A DNA stretch of 64,000 nucleotides from Acidisoma sp. PAMC 29798 (GTDB lineage: Bacteria > Pseudomonadota > Alphaproteobacteria > Acetobacterales > Acetobacteraceae), in contig NZ_CP126994.1 of the NCBI RefSeq assembly GCF_030252425.1, forward strand, positions 2,046,001 through 2,110,000, read 5' to 3'. Below the pieces are notes generated by a model that searched no databases, had not been told where the DNA came from, and saw only the letters and a program-made list of their open reading frames with translations. Numbering within the stretch: position 1 is the stretch's first letter; every line of letters begins with the position of its first letter. A program made the translations under genes and the position numbers. Positions 63,620 to 64,000 of the stretch are shown here, one piece after another.

Positions 63620-64000
63620 CTAACCGTTCGTCCCGGTACCGTCGCCGTAATTGGGCGGCGTATAGGGCACTGTCTTGACCACCGCACCAGGCTTCACGCG
63701 TTGCACACCGTCTGCGACGACGGTATCGCCCGCCTTCAGGCCGGAGGTCACGACGGCTAGGACACCATCCGCGTCGCCGATGGCGATGTTCTGCCGGCTG
63801 ACCTTCGAGTCTGGTCCAAGCACATAGACGTAGTTGCCCTGCTGATCGGCCAGCACGGCCGCCCGCGGTATCGTCACCTCCTGCTGAGCCGATTGCGATT
63901 GCAGAATGACCGTGACGAAGCCGCCATCGATCAGGGTCCGGTTGCCTTCGGTGGCACCCTCCGCACCGCGCGCGGGGTTCGGCAATGTGGCGCGCAGCGT
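63620..64000 (-). CDS. RND efflux periplasmic adaptor subunit (5' part beyond window)
   Basis: The C-terminal 126 or so residues of a membrane-fusion protein (HlyD/AcrA class) that links the RND pump to an outer-membrane channel. Visible are the beta-barrel/membrane-proximal segments GNRTLIDGGFVTVILQSQSA, IPRAAVLADQQGNYVYVLG and GLKAGDTVVADGVQRVKPGA, ending in a Gly/Thr tail. The reading frame is open at position 64000, so the start lies to the right of the window. Confidence 0.9.
   Translation of the reverse strand, partial: TLRATLPNPARGAEGATEGNRTLIDGGFVTVILQSQSAQQEVTIPRAAVLADQQGNYVYVLGPDSKVSRQNIAIGDADGVLAVVTSGLKAGDTVVADGVQRVKPGAVVKTVPYTPPNYGDGTGTNG

Overview
The window is 64 kb of gene-dense, high-GC chromosome from an alphaproteobacterium, most likely a member of Rhodospirillales/Acetobacteraceae. 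The support is the alphaproteobacterial order dgt-argS-SPOR-nagZ-scpA-scpB, the helicase-S4-fdxA block, rplU-rpmA-obg-proB, a fused AroK-AroB, heterotetrameric sarcosine oxidase and a three-subunit glycolate oxidase. The genus cannot be fixed by reading alone. No rRNA, CRISPR array, complete IS element or prophage was seen; there is one tRNA (Lys, CTT).

Layout. 0-7 kb (minus strand): dgt-argS-SPOR-nagZ-M50 protease-scpA-scpB, broken by two palindromic repeats. 7-9.1 kb: erpA, xthA, mntR and a VOC protein. 9.1-15 kb (minus): an SUV3-like helicase, S4 protein, fdxA and ridA, followed by a ParDE toxin-antitoxin cassette bounded by a 54-bp duplication of the ridA 3' end, then a FemAB-like acyltransferase. 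15-19.3 kb: htpG, an M17 aminopeptidase, a MarR regulator and tRNA-Lys. 19.3-25.2 kb: a GH15 glycosidase, two MFS transporters, a SHOCT-like protein and an SDR dehydrogenase. 25.4-28.2 kb: rplU, rpmA, obgE, proB. 28.4-35.4 kb: an acyltransferase-3, a DUF3833 lipoprotein, xerD, a DMT permease, a class A beta-lactamase with a 47-residue membrane peptide upstream, aroKB and an exported S1 protease. 35.5-42 kb: soxBDAG (sarcosine to glycine plus C1-tetrahydrofolate) and L-serine ammonia-lyase. 42-43.1 kb: a more A/T-rich two-gene module (RusA-like nuclease plus a REase/HEPN-like protein). 43-47.6 kb: exported MsrA and MsrB, a VOC protein, an ABC exporter, a Pmp3 peptide and an ABM monooxygenase. 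47.6-51.5 kb (minus): glcDEF. 51.6-56.5 kb: BrnTA, topoisomerase IB, a small hydrophobic peptide, a methyltransferase divergent from gloB, a GST and a DUF985 cupin. 56.5-60.3 kb: a GT2-GtrA and a GT39 glycosyltransferase and a PLP dehydratase. 60.4-64 kb: an RND efflux pump with the C-terminus of its adaptor.

Two dispersed palindromic repeat families run through the window. Family A (ten loci, 26-30 bp arms, four of them paired) has stems related to GGCGGA...TCCGCC or GGTGGA...TCCACC. Family B (three loci, about 105 bp) has stems around a CTTGA/TCAAG loop. Both show compensatory stem changes between copies. Copies sit inside operons, supply stop codons for two genes, and in one case lie inside the signal-peptide region of a protease gene.

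The metabolic genes fit together. Sarcosine oxidase yields glycine and one-carbon units, serine dehydratase feeds pyruvate, and glycolate oxidase makes glyoxylate. Periplasmic Msr enzymes, beta-lactamase, the RND pump and envelope glycosyltransferases form an envelope-protection group. The most unusual items are the ParDE cassette inserted at the ridA 3' end, the RusA/REase-HEPN pair, and the covarying repeats.
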